Shown here: one piece after another, positions 28,056-39,455 of the stretch | Numbering within the stretch: position 1 is the stretch's first letter | Layout of the letters: every line of letters begins with the position of its first letter | NCBI RefSeq assembly: GCF_000013605.1 | Contig: NC_007908.1 | Span: 3,224,001 to 3,288,000 of the forward strand | Direction: 5' to 3' | Length of the DNA: 64,000 nt | From: Rhodoferax ferrireducens T118 | GTDB lineage: Bacteria > Pseudomonadota > Gammaproteobacteria > Burkholderiales > Burkholderiaceae_C | Notes under the pieces: generated by a model | The model's input: the letters and a program-made list of their open reading frames with translations, nothing else | Database searches by the model: none | What the model was told of the DNA's origin: nothing | Position numbers and translations under genes: made by a program

Positions 28056-28903
28056 CCGGGAGTGGCCAAATGCGTCAAAGGGTTCTTGATCTGCCGCGCC
28101 ATACGCCATGGGCAGGCCTTGTTTTGCTTTTGATGGCCCTCACTGGCTGCGCCAGTGGGCCCGATGCCAATCCGCACGATCCGCTGGAGCCTTTTAATCG
28201 CGGGGTTTACCAGTTCAATGATGCAGTCGATGTCGCGGTCATCAAGCCGGTGGCCACAACCTATCAGGACGTCTTGCCCGCACCGGTACGCCGGGGTGTC
28301 CGCAACTTCTTTGCCAACTTGCAGGATGCCTGGTCGGGTGTGAACAATACCTTGCAGTTCAAGGGCGAGCCAGCGGCCAATAGTTTCATGCGTTTTGGCG
28401 TCAATACCTTCCTCGGTCTGGGCGGCATTCTGGATGTGGCGTCCGAGATGAGGATTGAACGTCACACCAAGGATTTTGGGCATACCCTGGGCTATTGGGG
28501 TGTCGCGCCCGGCCCTTACCTGGTACTGCCCTTGCTGGGACCGTCCACGCTGCGTGACACGGCGGCGCTGCCCGTCGATGCACAAGGCGACTTGGTCTCG
28601 GGCATCGAGCACATTCCAACCCGCAACAGCGTCATTTTGCTGCGCCTGGTGGACACACGGGCCTCCTTGCTGGGAGCCTCCAGCATGCTGGAAGCCGTGG
28701 CGCTGGACAAATACACTTTTACCCGCGACGCCTATCTTCAACGTCGTCGCAGCAGCATTTACGATGGCAACCCGCCCGATGATGGCGAGGTTGAAAAGTC
28801 TCCTGTGAAGCAGGATCTTTCGAAGGCCCGCGAGCGCACCCGGGCCTGGGTTCAAACTTTAAAAGAGTCCGGCCCGTCCGGCGACGAGAAAGCCAAACCA
28901 TGA
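28052..28903 (+). CDS. mlaA: Outer-membrane lipoprotein MlaA (VacJ)
   Basis: This 283-residue lipoprotein has lipobox ALTGCASG and the MlaA core DPLEPFNRGVYQFNDAVD, FFANLQDAWSGVNNTLQFK and FGHTLGYWGVAPGPYLVLPL. It extracts mislocalised phospholipids from the outer leaflet and passes them to MlaC. E. coli keeps mlaA elsewhere. Its place inside the operon between mlaD and mlaC is common in Burkholderiales. ATG 28052 overlaps the mlaD stop, and an internal ATG at 28070 is possible. The C-terminal tail after about residue 235 is charged and probably disordered. Confidence 0.94.
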   Translation: MTGSGQMRQRVLDLPRHTPWAGLVLLLMALTGCASGPDANPHDPLEPFNRGVYQFNDAVDVAVIKPVATTYQDVLPAPVRRGVRNFFANLQDAWSGVNNTLQFKGEPAANSFMRFGVNTFLGLGGILDVASEMRIERHTKDFGHTLGYWGVAPGPYLVLPLLGPSTLRDTAALPVDAQGDLVSGIEHIPTRNSVILLRLVDTRASLLGASSMLEAVALDKYTFTRDAYLQRRRSSIYDGNPPDDGEVEKSPVKQDLSKARERTRAWVQTLKESGPSGDEKAKP

Positions 28904-29538
28904 AACGTCGTTTATTCAGTCATCTTTTTGCGGCGCTTGTTGTGGGCGCCATGGGTGTACTGGCGATGCCAGTACACGCGGCGGATGAAGCAGCCGATGC
29001 TTTCATCAAACGTTTGTCCACCGAGGTTCTCAACAGCATCAAGGCCGACAAATCAGTTCAAAGCGGCGACGTTTCCCGGATCGTTGCCTTGGTGGACACC
29101 CTGGTGATGCCCAACGTTGATTTCAAACGCATGACGGCCTCGGCGGTGGGGCCCAAGTGGCGCCAGGCCACGCCCGAACAGCAACAGCGCTTGCAGGAAG
29201 AGTTCAAGATTTTGCTGGTGCGCACCTATGCCGGTGCCTTGACCCAGGTCAACGACGTGACCTTCAGCGTCAAACCCATGCACTCGGGCGCTGACGATAA
29301 AGAAGTGGTCGTACGCACTGAAATCAAGGGTCGGGGCGACCCGGTTCAACTCGACTACCGACTGGAAAGGACGCCTGGCGAAGGTGCAGGCTGGAAAATT
29401 TATAACCTGAATGTACTGGGTGTGTGGCTGGTCGACACCTACCGCAGCCAGTTTGCGCAGGAAATCAATGCCAAAGGCATTGACGGCCTGATTGCCACCC
29501 TGGTGGAACGCAACAAGACCAACGCCAAGAAGGGATGA
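28900..29538 (+). CDS. mlaC: Periplasmic phospholipid-binding protein MlaC
   Basis: This 212-residue protein has a cleavable signal peptide ending near MPVHAADE and the MlaC fold, including VMPNVDFKRMTASAVG, FKILLVRTYAGAL and YNLNVLGVWLVDTYRSQF. It ferries phospholipid between MlaA and the MlaFEDB complex. It is coupled to mlaA and to mlaB by ATGA overlaps. Confidence 0.95.
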   Translation: MKRRLFSHLFAALVVGAMGVLAMPVHAADEAADAFIKRLSTEVLNSIKADKSVQSGDVSRIVALVDTLVMPNVDFKRMTASAVGPKWRQATPEQQQRLQEEFKILLVRTYAGALTQVNDVTFSVKPMHSGADDKEVVVRTEIKGRGDPVQLDYRLERTPGEGAGWKIYNLNVLGVWLVDTYRSQFAQEINAKGIDGLIATLVERNKTNAKKG

Positions 29539-29837
29539 CCATGCTGGTCTTGCCGCAAGAATTGACCCAGCGCCAGGCCACCGTGTGCCTGCGGGCTCTG
29601 GTGCAAGACCTGGCTTCGCTCCCGGGCCCAGAGGCGGTTGTGGATGCCAGCCCTTTGAACCGATTTGACTCGTCGGCGCTGGCCGTGTTGCTTGAATTCC
29701 GGCGCGCTGCATTGGCTCAAGGCAAGCGCTTCTCGACGCAGGGTCTCCCCAAACGGCTCGCTGATCTGGCAGCGCTGTATGGTGTGGTCGAGTTGCTGGC
29801 GGCCACGCCGCCCACAGCGCCGGCCCCGGTAAACTAG
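29535..29837 (+). CDS. mlaB: STAS-domain protein MlaB
   Basis: This 100-residue STAS-domain protein has the conserved DASPLNRFDSSALAVLLEF helix region, which in MlaB contacts MlaF and controls complex activity. Position directly after mlaC supports the name. The ABC-2 ATPase gene begins 9 bases later. Confidence 0.88.
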   Translation: MTMLVLPQELTQRQATVCLRALVQDLASLPGPEAVVDASPLNRFDSSALAVLLEFRRAALAQGKRFSTQGLPKRLADLAALYGVVELLAATPPTAPAPVN

Positions 29838-29846
29838 CGGTCTGTC

Positions 29847-30824
29847 ATGCCCGCCATCTCCTTTCAGTCAGTCTCCAAAGCCTATCCTTCTCCCCGCGGA
29901 CCCCAAGGCAGCACTTTTCTGGCGCTCGACCGCGTCAGCCTGGATGTCGAAGAGGGCGAATTTTTTGGCCTGCTGGGGCCTAACGGCGCGGGCAAGACCA
30001 CGCTGATCAGCATTCTGGCCGGTCTGACCCGCGCTAATTCAGGCACCGTGACGGTGCTGGGGCACGATGTGCAACTGGATTACGCGCAAGCGCGGCGCAA
30101 ACTGGGCGTGGTGCCGCAAGAACTGGTGTTTGATCCGTTTTTCAACGTGCGCGAGGCGCTGCGCTTCCAGTCGGGTTACTTTGGCATCCGCCGCAACGAT
30201 GCCTGGATTGATGAGTTGCTGGAGAGTCTGGGCCTGACCGACAAAGCCAACGCCAATATGCGGCAACTCTCGGGTGGTATGAAGCGGCGCGTGCTGGTGG
30301 CGCAAGCCCTGGTGCACAAACCGCCGGTGATCGTGCTCGACGAGCCGACCGCAGGCGTGGATGTGGAACTGCGCCAGACCCTGTGGCAATTCATCAGCAA
30401 ACTCAACAAGCTCGGCCACACCGTGCTGTTGACCACGCATTATCTGGAAGAAGCCGAAGCCTTGTGCGGCCGCATCGCCATGCTCAAATCTGGCCGGGTG
30501 GTGGCGCTGGACAGTACCAGTGCCTTGCTCAAGTCAGGCACCAGCAACCTGCTGCGCTTCAAGATTGACGGCGAGCTACCCCAGACGCTGGCAGCCCAAG
30601 CCCGCGTGACCGGACGCGTGGTGCAGTTCCCCGCGCAGGACGCACAGGCCATTGAGCAATACCTGGCGGCGGTCCGTGAAGCCGGCTTGACCGCGCTGGA
30701 CGTGGAAATCCGGCGCGCCGATCTGGAAGATGTGTTTCTCTCGGTGATGGCGGCGAATGGCGACGAGGCAAGCAGCCCTGGCGCAGTCGCCAGCCTCCAG
30801 GCCAAGGGGGCACTGGCAACATGA
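29847..30824 (+). CDS. ABC-2 type transporter ATPase
   Basis: This 325-residue ATPase of the DrrA/YadG type has Walker A GLLGPNGAGKTT, signature LSGGMKRRVLVAQAL and Walker B VIVLDEPTAGVD. An approximately 90-residue C-terminal extension follows. It partners with the permease that overlaps its 3' end by 4 bases. The substrate is unknown. Location between mlaB and ibaG-murA suggests an envelope component, but that is inference. Confidence 0.92.
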   Translation: MPAISFQSVSKAYPSPRGPQGSTFLALDRVSLDVEEGEFFGLLGPNGAGKTTLISILAGLTRANSGTVTVLGHDVQLDYAQARRKLGVVPQELVFDPFFNVREALRFQSGYFGIRRNDAWIDELLESLGLTDKANANMRQLSGGMKRRVLVAQALVHKPPVIVLDEPTAGVDVELRQTLWQFISKLNKLGHTVLLTTHYLEEAEALCGRIAMLKSGRVVALDSTSALLKSGTSNLLRFKIDGELPQTLAAQARVTGRVVQFPAQDAQAIEQYLAAVREAGLTALDVEIRRADLEDVFLSVMAANGDEASSPGAVASLQAKGALAT

Positions 30825-31576
30825 CCGGATGGAAGATGCTTTTCTACAAGGAAGTGCTGCGCTTCTGGCGCGTGGCGTTTCAGACCGTGGCCGGGCCGGT
30901 ATTGACCGCCATGCTCTACTTGTTGATCTTTGGCCACGCGCTGGAGTCGCACGTCAAGGTCTACGACACCATCAAATACACCGCTTTTCTGGTGCCCGGT
31001 CTGGCCATGATGAGTGTGCTGCAAAACGCATTTGCCAACAGTTCGTCGTCCTTGATCATGAGCAAAATGATGGGCAACCTGGTGTTTTTGCTGCTCACAC
31101 CGCTGTCCTACATGAACTGGTTTGTGGCCTACGTCGGCGCGGCCGTCGTGCGGGGCTTGGTCGTCGGTGTGGGTGTGTTTGCCGTATCGGCCTTTTTCAC
31201 GGACATCTATTTTGTATCGCCGGGGTGGCTACTCACCTTTGCCGTGCTGGGCGCCGCGCTGATGGGCACGCTGGGGCTGATAGCCGGTTTGTGGGCCGAC
31301 AAATTTGATCAGCTGGCGGCCTTTCAGAACTTTGTGGTCATGCCCATGACCTTTTTGAGCGGCGTCTTTTATTCCGTTCATTCATTGCCACCGTTCTGGC
31401 AGACCGTGAGCAACCTCAATCCATTTTTCTACATGATTGATGGCTTTCGTTACGGCTGTTTTGGTGTCAGCGATGTGTCGCCATGGCTGAGCCTGGGGGT
31501 GGTCGGCGTTGCGCTGGCCGTGGTGAGCACGGTGGCTGTCACGCTGCTGCGCACCGGCTACAAACTTCGTTCCTGA
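30821..31576 (+). CDS. ABC-2 type transporter permease
   Basis: This 251-residue protein has six predicted membrane segments and the ABC-2 signature region FQNFVVMPMTFLSGVFYSV near the fifth. It resembles YadH/NodJ-type exporters. It is encoded with its ATPase by overlapping ATGA and followed 25 bases later by the BolA-family gene. Substrate not determinable from sequence. Confidence 0.92.
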   Translation: MTGWKMLFYKEVLRFWRVAFQTVAGPVLTAMLYLLIFGHALESHVKVYDTIKYTAFLVPGLAMMSVLQNAFANSSSSLIMSKMMGNLVFLLLTPLSYMNWFVAYVGAAVVRGLVVGVGVFAVSAFFTDIYFVSPGWLLTFAVLGAALMGTLGLIAGLWADKFDQLAAFQNFVVMPMTFLSGVFYSVHSLPPFWQTVSNLNPFFYMIDGFRYGCFGVSDVSPWLSLGVVGVALAVVSTVAVTLLRTGYKLRS

Positions 31577-31601
31577 CTTTTTTAATTTTTGAGGTGTTGA
31601 C

Positions 31602-31844
31602 ATGACTGCAGACGAGATCAAGAACATCATTGCCGCCAACCTGCTCTGCGAGCACATCGAACTCACGGGCGACGGCCAGCATTGGTACACCACCATCGTG
31701 TCGCCCGAATTTGAAGGCCTGCGCGCCATCAAACGCCACCAGCGGGTCTACGCCACCTTGGGTGAAAAAATACACAGCAACGAGGTGCACGCTTTGTCGA
31801 TCAAGGCGTTCACGCCAGCCGAATGGGCGGCATCACCTCAATGA
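31602..31844 (+). CDS. ibaG: BolA-family protein IbaG
   Basis: This 80-residue BolA-fold protein contains EFEGLRAIKRHQRVYATLG and the conserved HALSIKAFTP end. In E. coli ibaG sits between mlaB and murA, which matches here apart from the ABC-2 pair. BolA-family proteins bind Fe-S clusters with monothiol glutaredoxins. GAGGTGTTGAC provides the ribosome-binding site. Confidence 0.9.
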   Translation: MTADEIKNIIAANLLCEHIELTGDGQHWYTTIVSPEFEGLRAIKRHQRVYATLGEKIHSNEVHALSIKAFTPAEWAASPQ

Positions 31845-31904
31845 GGGCCAACCCCCGGCGTGGCAGCACCAGCGCGCGCCTCCTAATTTTTATGAACTGA
31901 TCCG

Positions 31905-33170
<1,266 letters not shown>

Positions 33171-33179
33171 AAAAACACC

Positions 33180-33818
33180 ATGATCACACTCGCACTCTCC
33201 AAAGGCCGCATCTTCGAAGAAACCTTGCCGCTGCTGCGCGCCGCCGGCATTGAGGTCCTGGAAGACCCCGAAAAATCGCGCAAGCTCATCCTGACCACCA
33301 ACCAGCCCAACGTGCGTGTGCTGGTGGTACGCGCCTCCGATGTGCCGACCTACGTGCAATACGGCGGCGCCGATCTGGGCATCACCGGCAAAGACACGCT
33401 GCTGGAGCATGGCAGCGACGGTTTGTACCAGCCGCTGGATTTGCAGATTGCCAAGTGCCGCATCAGTGTGGCTGTGCGCGCCGATTTCGACTACGCCTCG
33501 GCGGTCAAACAAGGCTCACGCCTGCGGGTGGCGACCAAATATGTGGCCATCTCGCGCGAATTTTTTGCGGCCAAAGGCGTCCATGTCGACCTGATCAAGC
33601 TCTACGGCAGCATGGAGTTGGCGCCGCTGGTGGGCTTGTCGGACGCGATTGTGGATCTGGTCTCCACCGGCAACACGCTCAAGGCCAATCATCTGGTGGA
33701 AGTCGAGCACATCATGGACATCAGCTCGCGGCTGGTGGTGAATCAGGCGGCGCTCAAACTCAAGCAGGCCCCGATTCGCAAGATCATCGACGCTTTTGCA
33801 TCCGCCATTAGCCAGTAA
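33180..33818 (+). CDS. hisG: ATP phosphoribosyltransferase, short form HisG
   Basis: This 212-residue catalytic domain catalyses the first step of histidine synthesis. It contains [17 protein letters not shown], the [14 protein letters not shown] loop and the PRPP site [20 protein letters not shown]. The C-terminal allosteric ACT-like domain of long HisG is absent. Short HisG proteins require HisZ, which is not in this window and is expected elsewhere. First gene of the his cluster. Confidence 0.96.
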   Translation: MITLALSKGRIFEETLPLLRAAGIEVLEDPEKSRKLILTTNQPNVRVLVVRASDVPTYVQYGGADLGITGKDTLLEHGSDGLYQPLDLQIAKCRISVAVRADFDYASAVKQGSRLRVATKYVAISREFFAAKGVHVDLIKLYGSMELAPLVGLSDAIVDLVSTGNTLKANHLVEVEHIMDISSRLVVNQAALKLKQAPIRKIIDAFASAISQ

Positions 33819-33836
33819 TTTAGGGGTGAAATTGCC

Positions 33837-35180
33837 ATGCCCATTACAGCTACTGCTGTCCGTCTATCAACCGCCAGCAGCACATTTGAGGCTGATTTCA
33901 AAGCGCGACTGCATTGGTCGGCGGCGGCCGATGCCGCCATCGAGCAGCGCGTGGCCGACATCCTGTTGGACGTGCAGCATCGCGGCGACGCGGCGGTGCT
34001 GGAGTACACCCAGCGCTTTGACGCCTTGAATGCCGTCACCCTGGCGGAGCTGGAGCTGACGCAGGCCGAGCTGAAAGCCGCCTTCGAGGCCATTCCCGCT
34101 GTTCAGCGCGAAGCCCTGCAAGCCGCCGCCGCGCGCGTGCGCAGCTACCACGAAGCGCAAAAAAAGGCCTGTGGCGAGAGCTGGAGCTACGTTGACGCCG
34201 ACGGCACGCTGCTGGGCCAAAAGGTCACGCCGCTGGACCGCGTCGGCATCTATGTGCCCGGCGGCAAGGCGGCCTATCCATCGAGCGTGTTGATGAACGC
34301 CATCCCGGCCCACGTGGCGGGCGTGGGCGAGATCATCATGGTGGTGCCCACGCCCAAAGGTGAAAAGAACGCGCTGGTGCTGGCCGCGGCCTATGTGGCC
34401 GGCGTGACCCGTGCCTTTACGGTCGGTGGCGCCCAAGCCGTGGCGGCGCTGGCCTATGGCACACAAACAATCCCCAAGGTCGACAAAATCACCGGCCCCG
34501 GCAACGCCTACGTGGCGGCCGCCAAACGGCGTGTCTTTGGCACCGTCGGCATCGACATGATTGCCGGCCCGAGCGAAATTTTGGTGTTGGCTGACGGCAG
34601 CACGCCACCCGACTGGGTGGCGATGGATTTGTTCAGCCAGGCCGAGCACGATGAGTTGGCGCAAAGCATTTTGCTGTGTCCCGACCTGGCTTATATCGAG
34701 TTGGTGCAACAGAGCATCAACCGTCTGCTGCCTGACATGCCAAGGCGCGAGATCATCGCCAAGTCACTCAATGGCCGTGGCGCCTTGATTCATACCCGCG
34801 ACATGGACGAAGCCTGCGCGATCAGCAACGCCATAGCGCCCGAGCATCTGGAAGTGTCAAGCCGTGACCCGCAGCGCTGGGAGCCGCTGCTCAAGCACGC
34901 CGGCGCCATTTTTCTGGGCGCCTACACCAGCGAATCTTTGGGCGACTACTGCGCCGGACCGAACCACGTGCTGCCCACCAGCGGCACAGCGCGTTTTTCA
35001 TCACCACTGGGTGTCTATGACTTTCAAAAGCGCAGCAGCCTGATCGAGGTCAGCGAAGCCGGTGCCCAAACACTGGGACTGATTGCGGCTGAACTGGCCT
35101 ATGGCGAAGGGCTGCAGGCACATGCCCGTGCGGCGGAGCTACGGCTCGCCACTGTGCCGCCCATGCGAATGAACCCATGA
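33837..35180 (+). CDS. hisD: Histidinol dehydrogenase HisD
   Basis: This 447-residue zinc-dependent NAD enzyme oxidises histidinol to histidine. Motifs include [46 protein letters not shown] and [10 protein letters not shown], with zinc and substrate ligands. The AGGGGTG before the ATG is a good ribosome-binding site. The stop overlaps hisC by 4 bases. Confidence 0.97.
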   Translation: MPITATAVRLSTASSTFEADFKARLHWSAAADAAIEQRVADILLDVQHRGDAAVLEYTQRFDALNAVTLAELELTQAELKAAFEAIPAVQREALQAAAARVRSYHEAQKKACGESWSYVDADGTLLGQKVTPLDRVGIYVPGGKAAYPSSVLMNAIPAHVAGVGEIIMVVPTPKGEKNALVLAAAYVAGVTRAFTVGGAQAVAALAYGTQTIPKVDKITGPGNAYVAAAKRRVFGTVGIDMIAGPSEILVLADGSTPPDWVAMDLFSQAEHDELAQSILLCPDLAYIELVQQSINRLLPDMPRREIIAKSLNGRGALIHTRDMDEACAISNAIAPEHLEVSSRDPQRWEPLLKHAGAIFLGAYTSESLGDYCAGPNHVLPTSGTARFSSPLGVYDFQKRSSLIEVSEAGAQTLGLIAAELAYGEGLQAHARAAELRLATVPPMRMNP

Positions 35181-36286
35181 GCGCATTGGACGCGGGTAGA
35201 CGACCAGTGATCCGCCCCGACGTGCAGTCCATGCACGCCTATGCCATCCAGGATTCAACCGGCATGGTCAAGCTCGATGCCATGGAGAACCCGCATCGCC
35301 TGCCGCCCGCCCTGCAACAAGCGCTGGGGCAACGGCTGGGCGCATTGGCACTCAACCGCTACCCGGATGCGCGGGTGAATAATTTACGCCAGGCACTGGC
35401 CCACTATGCCACGATGCCCGAGGGCTTTGACTTGATGCTGGGCAACGGCTCCGACGAGCTCATCAGCCTGCTGGCGCTGGCCTGCGCCGTGCCGGCCAGC
35501 AGCGCCAACGGTTTCAAAAAGGCCAGTGTGCTGGCCCCGGTGCCGGGCTTTGTGATGTACGCCCTGAGCGCGCAGTTGCAGGGACTGGACTTTCACGGTG
35601 TGGCACTGACCGAAGATTTCGAGCTGGACGAAGGCGCCATGCTGGCAGCCATCAAGGAACACCAACCCACCCTCACCTATCTGGCCTACCCCAACAACCC
35701 CACGGCCAATTTGTGGAATGACGCGGTGATCGAGAGCGTCATCGAAGCAGCGGGTGCGCAAGGCGGCCTGGTGGTCATCGACGAAGCCTACCAGCCGTTT
35801 TCCAGCAAAAGCTACATCGACCGGCTGGCGCGGCATCACCACGTGCTGCTGCTGCGAACGCTCTCCAAATTTGGGCTGGCCGGTATCCGCCTGGGTTACC
35901 TGATGGGCCGGCGCGAGTTGATCGCCGAGATCGACAAGGTGCGCCCGCCCTACAACGTGAGCGTTTTGAATTGCGAGTGCGCCCTGTTTGCGCTCGAACA
36001 CCAGGAAGTATTTGCAGCGCAAGCCCTTGATCTGCGGGCCCAACGTGCTCTTCTTTTTGAAGAGTTGGCCAAGTTGCCCGGCGTGCACGCCTACCCCAGC
36101 GAGGCCAACATGTTGCTGGTGCGCGTACCTGACGCGCAAAAGACCTTTGAAGGCATGCGATTGCGCAAGGTGCTGGTCAAGAATGTCTCCACCCTGCACC
36201 CCTTGCTGGCCAACTGCCTGCGTTTGACGGTGGGAACAAAGGATGAAAACCAGCAGATGCTGGCGGCGCTGCGAAACTGCCTCTGA
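35177..36286 (+). CDS. hisC: Histidinol-phosphate aminotransferase HisC
   Basis: This 369-residue fold-type I PLP aminotransferase has the substrate and cofactor segments [13 protein letters not shown] and [10 protein letters not shown]. The PLP lysine is in [16 protein letters not shown], and a late Arg lies in NCLRLTVGT. It is translationally coupled to hisD. Confidence 0.96.
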   Translation: MSALDAGRRPVIRPDVQSMHAYAIQDSTGMVKLDAMENPHRLPPALQQALGQRLGALALNRYPDARVNNLRQALAHYATMPEGFDLMLGNGSDELISLLALACAVPASSANGFKKASVLAPVPGFVMYALSAQLQGLDFHGVALTEDFELDEGAMLAAIKEHQPTLTYLAYPNNPTANLWNDAVIESVIEAAGAQGGLVVIDEAYQPFSSKSYIDRLARHHHVLLLRTLSKFGLAGIRLGYLMGRRELIAEIDKVRPPYNVSVLNCECALFALEHQEVFAAQALDLRAQRALLFEELAKLPGVHAYPSEANMLLVRVPDAQKTFEGMRLRKVLVKNVSTLHPLLANCLRLTVGTKDENQQMLAALRNCL

Positions 36287-36320
36287 ACGCGCCACAACTT
36301 TCACGTTAACATTCACGCTT

Positions 36321-36935
36321 ATGTCCACGCCCATCGCTCTTGTGCCCGCGCGCACCGCCGAAGTCACTCGCAACACTGCCGAGACCCGCATCACCGTCAA
36401 GGTCAACCTCGACGGCAGCGGTCAATCGCATCTATCGACCGGCATCGGTTTTTTTGACCACATGCTCGACCAGATCGCGCGCCACGGCCTGATCGACCTC
36501 GACATCCAGGCCACCGGGGACCTGCACATCGACGGCCACCACACGGTCGAAGACGTGGGCATCACGCTCGGGCAAGCGGTCCATCAGGCTGTTGGCGACA
36601 AAAAAGGCATACGCCGTTACGGCCATGCTTATGTGCCGCTGGACGAGGCCTTGAGTCGCGTGGTGATCGATTTTTCCGGCCGTCCCGGCTTGGTGATGGA
36701 CGTGCCGTTCAAGAGCGGCATGATCGGCACTTTCGATGCCCAACTGGCGCATGAGTTTTTTCAGGGCTTTGTCAACCACGCGTTTGTGACGCTGCACATT
36801 GACAACCTGAAGGGCGAGAACGCGCACCACCAGGCCGAGACCGTGTTCAAGGCCTTCGCCCGCGCCCTGCGCGCCGCGCTGGAGTTCGATCCGCGCGCCT
36901 TGGGGCAAATTCCCTCGACCAAAGGCACATTGTAG
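36321..36935 (+). CDS. hisB: Imidazoleglycerol-phosphate dehydratase HisB (monofunctional)
   Basis: This 204-residue manganese enzyme has the HHTVED and HHQAE metal-binding signatures and [16 protein letters not shown]. It lacks the phosphatase domain fused in enterobacteria, so histidinol phosphatase must come from another gene. I place the start at ATG 36321, as a longer frame from 36243 would overlap hisC and add unrelated residues. A repeat copy begins shortly after its stop. Confidence 0.95.
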   Translation: MSTPIALVPARTAEVTRNTAETRITVKVNLDGSGQSHLSTGIGFFDHMLDQIARHGLIDLDIQATGDLHIDGHHTVEDVGITLGQAVHQAVGDKKGIRRYGHAYVPLDEALSRVVIDFSGRPGLVMDVPFKSGMIGTFDAQLAHEFFQGFVNHAFVTLHIDNLKGENAHHQAETVFKAFARALRAALEFDPRALGQIPSTKGTL

Positions 36936-36943
36936 TTTTACAA

Positions 36944-36999
36944 GCCAAATAGGCCTCTAGCCCCCGTCCCTATTGCGTAAGCAGCTATGAATTCAGTAG
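36944..36999 (+). repeat. Interspersed repeat, copy 6, carrying the hisH start codon
   Basis: The copy contains GGCCTCTAGCCCCCGTCCCT then GCGTAAGCAGCTATGAATTC. The CTATG of the terminal hairpin region (CTA/TAG) contains the ATG used to start hisH at 36987. Left stem GGC-N4-GCC is intact. Confidence 0.85.
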
Positions 37000-37670
37000 T
37001 TACAAGTGTGTCTGGCAAGACCGTGGCGGTGGTCGACTACGGCATGGGCAATTTGCGTTCGGTGTCCCAAGCGGTGCAAGCAGCGGCGGCTGGCACCGGG
37101 TTTCAGGTGATCATCACCGCCCACCCCGATGAAGTGCGCGCAGCCGAACGCGTCGTGTTACCCGGCCAGGGCGCCATGCCCGACTGCATGCGTGAGCTGC
37201 GTGAATCGGGTTTGCAAGCCTCGGTGCTGGAAGCTGCCGCCCATAAGCCCCTGTTTGGCGTCTGCGTCGGCATGCAAATGCTGCTTGACCACAGCGCCGA
37301 GGGCGACACACCTGGCTTGGGCTTGATCCACGGCGAGGTGCTCAAATTTGAATTAGCCGACCGGTTACAGCCCGATGGCAGCCGTTACAAGGTGCCGCAA
37401 ATGGGCTGGAACCAGGTCTGGCGCAACAACCACGGTGGCCCGCCGCACCCGGTGTGGGGCGACGTGCCGGACGGCAGCTACTTCTACTTTGTACACAGTT
37501 ACTACGCCCAACCGTCAGATGCGCGCCACAGCGTGGGCGAGACCGACTATGGGCAACGCTTCAGTTCAGCCATTGCGCGCGATAATATTTTTGCCACCCA
37601 ATTTCATCCTGAAAAAAGCGCCGAGCACGGTCTAGCCCTCTACCGCAATTTCCTTCACTGGAACCCTTGA
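36987..37670 (+). CDS. hisH: Imidazole glycerol phosphate synthase glutaminase subunit HisH
   Basis: This 227-residue class I glutamine amidotransferase has [12 protein letters not shown] at the N-terminus, the nucleophile elbow [10 protein letters not shown], and the catalytic His-Glu in TQFHPEKS. It supplies ammonia to HisF. The ATG and first few codons (MNSVVT) lie inside repeat copy 6 and no clear Shine-Dalgarno precedes it. In-frame GTG codons at 37008 or 37023 are alternative starts that would still keep the domain. Confidence 0.95.
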   Translation: MNSVVTSVSGKTVAVVDYGMGNLRSVSQAVQAAAAGTGFQVIITAHPDEVRAAERVVLPGQGAMPDCMRELRESGLQASVLEAAAHKPLFGVCVGMQMLLDHSAEGDTPGLGLIHGEVLKFELADRLQPDGSRYKVPQMGWNQVWRNNHGGPPHPVWGDVPDGSYFYFVHSYYAQPSDARHSVGETDYGQRFSSAIARDNIFATQFHPEKSAEHGLALYRNFLHWNP

Positions 37671-37735
37671 TTCCATTACTACTTCAATGCGATACGCCGT
37701 TGCACCGCCTTGCCGCGCCAAAGCGCTGTCGACGG

Positions 37736-37781
37736 CGATGCGCCTAGTCTCGCATCGAATTAGCGATGGAATTAGCGTTTT
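37736..37781 (+). other. Hairpin and 12-base tandem repeat between hisH and hisA
   Basis: CGATGCG (37736-37742) and CGCATCG (37751-37757) form a 7-bp stem with an 8-base loop. It is followed directly by GAATTAGCGATG GAATTAGCG, a period-12 direct repeat. No T-run follows, so it is not an obvious terminator. It sits in the 144-base gap between hisH and hisA, the largest gap in the his cluster. Processing signal or internal regulation is possible. Confidence 0.5.
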
Positions 37782-37814
37782 CACAGCCCTTTTCCTCCAC
37801 CCACTCGAAGCATC

Positions 37815-38555
37815 ATGCTTTTAATCCCTGCAATTGACTTAAAAGACGGCCACTGTGTACGCCTCAAACAAGGCGACATGGATCAATCCACCACTTTCAG
37901 CGAAGAGCCATTCGTCATGGCACGCAACTGGGTCGATAAAGGCGCCCGCCGCCTGCATCTGGTTGATTTGAATGGTGCTTTTGCCGGGCATCCCAAGAAC
38001 GAGCTGGCGATTCGGAAAATTCTGAAAGACGTGGGCAGCGAGGTGGATGTGCAGTTGGGCGGCGGCATTCGCGACCTTGACACCATCGAGCGTTATCTGG
38101 ATGCCGGCCTGCGCTATGTGATCATCGGCACGGCCGCGGTCAAAAATCCTGGCTTTTTGCAGGACGCCTGCACCGCCTTTGGCGGCCACATCATCGTTGG
38201 CCTGGATGCGCGCGACGGCAAGATCGCCACCGACGGCTGGAGCAAACTGACCCGCCACGACGTGGTGGACCTGGCCAAGAAGTTTGAAGACTACGGCGTC
38301 GAATCCATCATCTACACCGACATCAGCCGCGACGGCATGCTCAGCGGCATCAACATTGAGGCCACCGTTCGTCTGGCACAGGCGCTGACCATTCCGGTGA
38401 TTGCCTCCGGCGGTCTGTCTGGCATGGCCGACATTGAAGCGCTGTGTGCGGTCGAAAACGAAGGTATTGAGGGTGTGATCTGCGGCCGTGCCATTTACAG
38501 CGGCGACCTCGATTTTGAAGCCGCGCAGGAGCGGGCCAATGAGCTCAACGGCTAA
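37815..38555 (+). CDS. hisA: ProFAR isomerase HisA
   Basis: This 246-residue TIM barrel isomerises ProFAR. The N-terminal [18 protein letters not shown] holds the catalytic Asp, and [26 protein letters not shown] and VIASGGLSG are the phosphate-binding loops. hisF follows 15 bases later. Confidence 0.97.
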   Translation: MLLIPAIDLKDGHCVRLKQGDMDQSTTFSEEPFVMARNWVDKGARRLHLVDLNGAFAGHPKNELAIRKILKDVGSEVDVQLGGGIRDLDTIERYLDAGLRYVIIGTAAVKNPGFLQDACTAFGGHIIVGLDARDGKIATDGWSKLTRHDVVDLAKKFEDYGVESIIYTDISRDGMLSGINIEATVRLAQALTIPVIASGGLSGMADIEALCAVENEGIEGVICGRAIYSGDLDFEAAQERANELNG

Positions 38556-38570
38556 ACGGCGGACTACATA

Positions 38571-39371
38571 GTGCTCGCCAAACGCATCATCCCCTGCCTC
38601 GATGTCACCGGCGGCCGAGTCGTCAAAGGTGTCAATTTTGTCGAGCTGCGCGACGCCGGCGACCCGGTGGAAATCGCGGCGCGCTACAACGATCAAGGCG
38701 CTGATGAACTGACGTTCCTGGACATCACCGCCACCAGTGACGGGCGCGACCTGATTCTGCACATCATTGAGGCGGTCGCCAGCCAGGTGTTCATTCCCTT
38801 GACGGTGGGTGGTGGCGTGCGCACGGTGGACGATGTGCGCCGCCTGCTCAACGCCGGGGCCGACAAGACCAGCTTCAACTCAGCGGCCATAGCGAACCCG
38901 CAGGTGATCCGGGACGCCTCGCGCAAGTACGGCGCCCAGTGCATCGTGGTGGCCATCGACGCCAAGCGCCGCCTGGCAACCGATGTCGGTCGACTCGATG
39001 CCAACGGTCAGGCAGTGGGTGAGGGTTGGGACGTTTACAGCCACGGTGGGCGCAAGAACACCGGTCTGGACGCCGTGATCTGGGCACGCCTGATGGCCGA
39101 GCTCGGTGCCGGTGAAATTTTGCTCACCAGCATGGACCGCGACGGCACCAAGGCTGGTTTTGACCTGGCCCTGACACGCGCCGTGAGCGACGCGGTCAGC
39201 GTGCCGGTGATTGCCTCGGGCGGTGTCGGCACGCTGGACCATCTGGCCGACGGCATCCAGATCGGGGGGGCTGACGCGGTGCTGGCCGCCAGCATCTTCC
39301 ATTACGGCGAGTTCACCGTGGCGCAAGCCAAGGCGCACATGGCCGCGCGCGGCATACCGGTCAGAATATAA
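38571..39371 (+). CDS. hisF: Imidazole glycerol phosphate synthase cyclase subunit HisF
   Basis: This 266-residue TIM barrel starts with GTG at 38571, giving the canonical [20 protein letters not shown] with catalytic Asp. It also shows [15 protein letters not shown] and [12 protein letters not shown]. It cyclises PRFAR with ammonia from HisH. A repeat copy begins right after its stop. Confidence 0.97.
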   Translation: MLAKRIIPCLDVTGGRVVKGVNFVELRDAGDPVEIAARYNDQGADELTFLDITATSDGRDLILHIIEAVASQVFIPLTVGGGVRTVDDVRRLLNAGADKTSFNSAAIANPQVIRDASRKYGAQCIVVAIDAKRRLATDVGRLDANGQAVGEGWDVYSHGGRKNTGLDAVIWARLMAELGAGEILLTSMDRDGTKAGFDLALTRAVSDAVSVPVIASGGVGTLDHLADGIQIGGADAVLAASIFHYGEFTVAQAKAHMAARGIPVRI

Positions 39372-39374
39372 AGA

Positions 39375-39429
39375 CATTTTGGCCTTTAGCCCCCGTCAGC
39401 GCTGCGTGAGCAGCTATTCATTTAATAGT
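39375..39429 (+). repeat. Interspersed repeat, copy 7, between hisF and hisI
   Basis: The copy contains GGCCTTTAGCCCCCGTCAGC then GTGAGCAGCTATTCATTTAA. The terminal stem is a perfect CTATT/AATAG (39414-39418 with 39424-39428). Left stem GGC-N4-GCC is present. Confidence 0.87.
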
Positions 39430-39455
39430 AAAAATCACTCTCGGACAAGGCCCTC

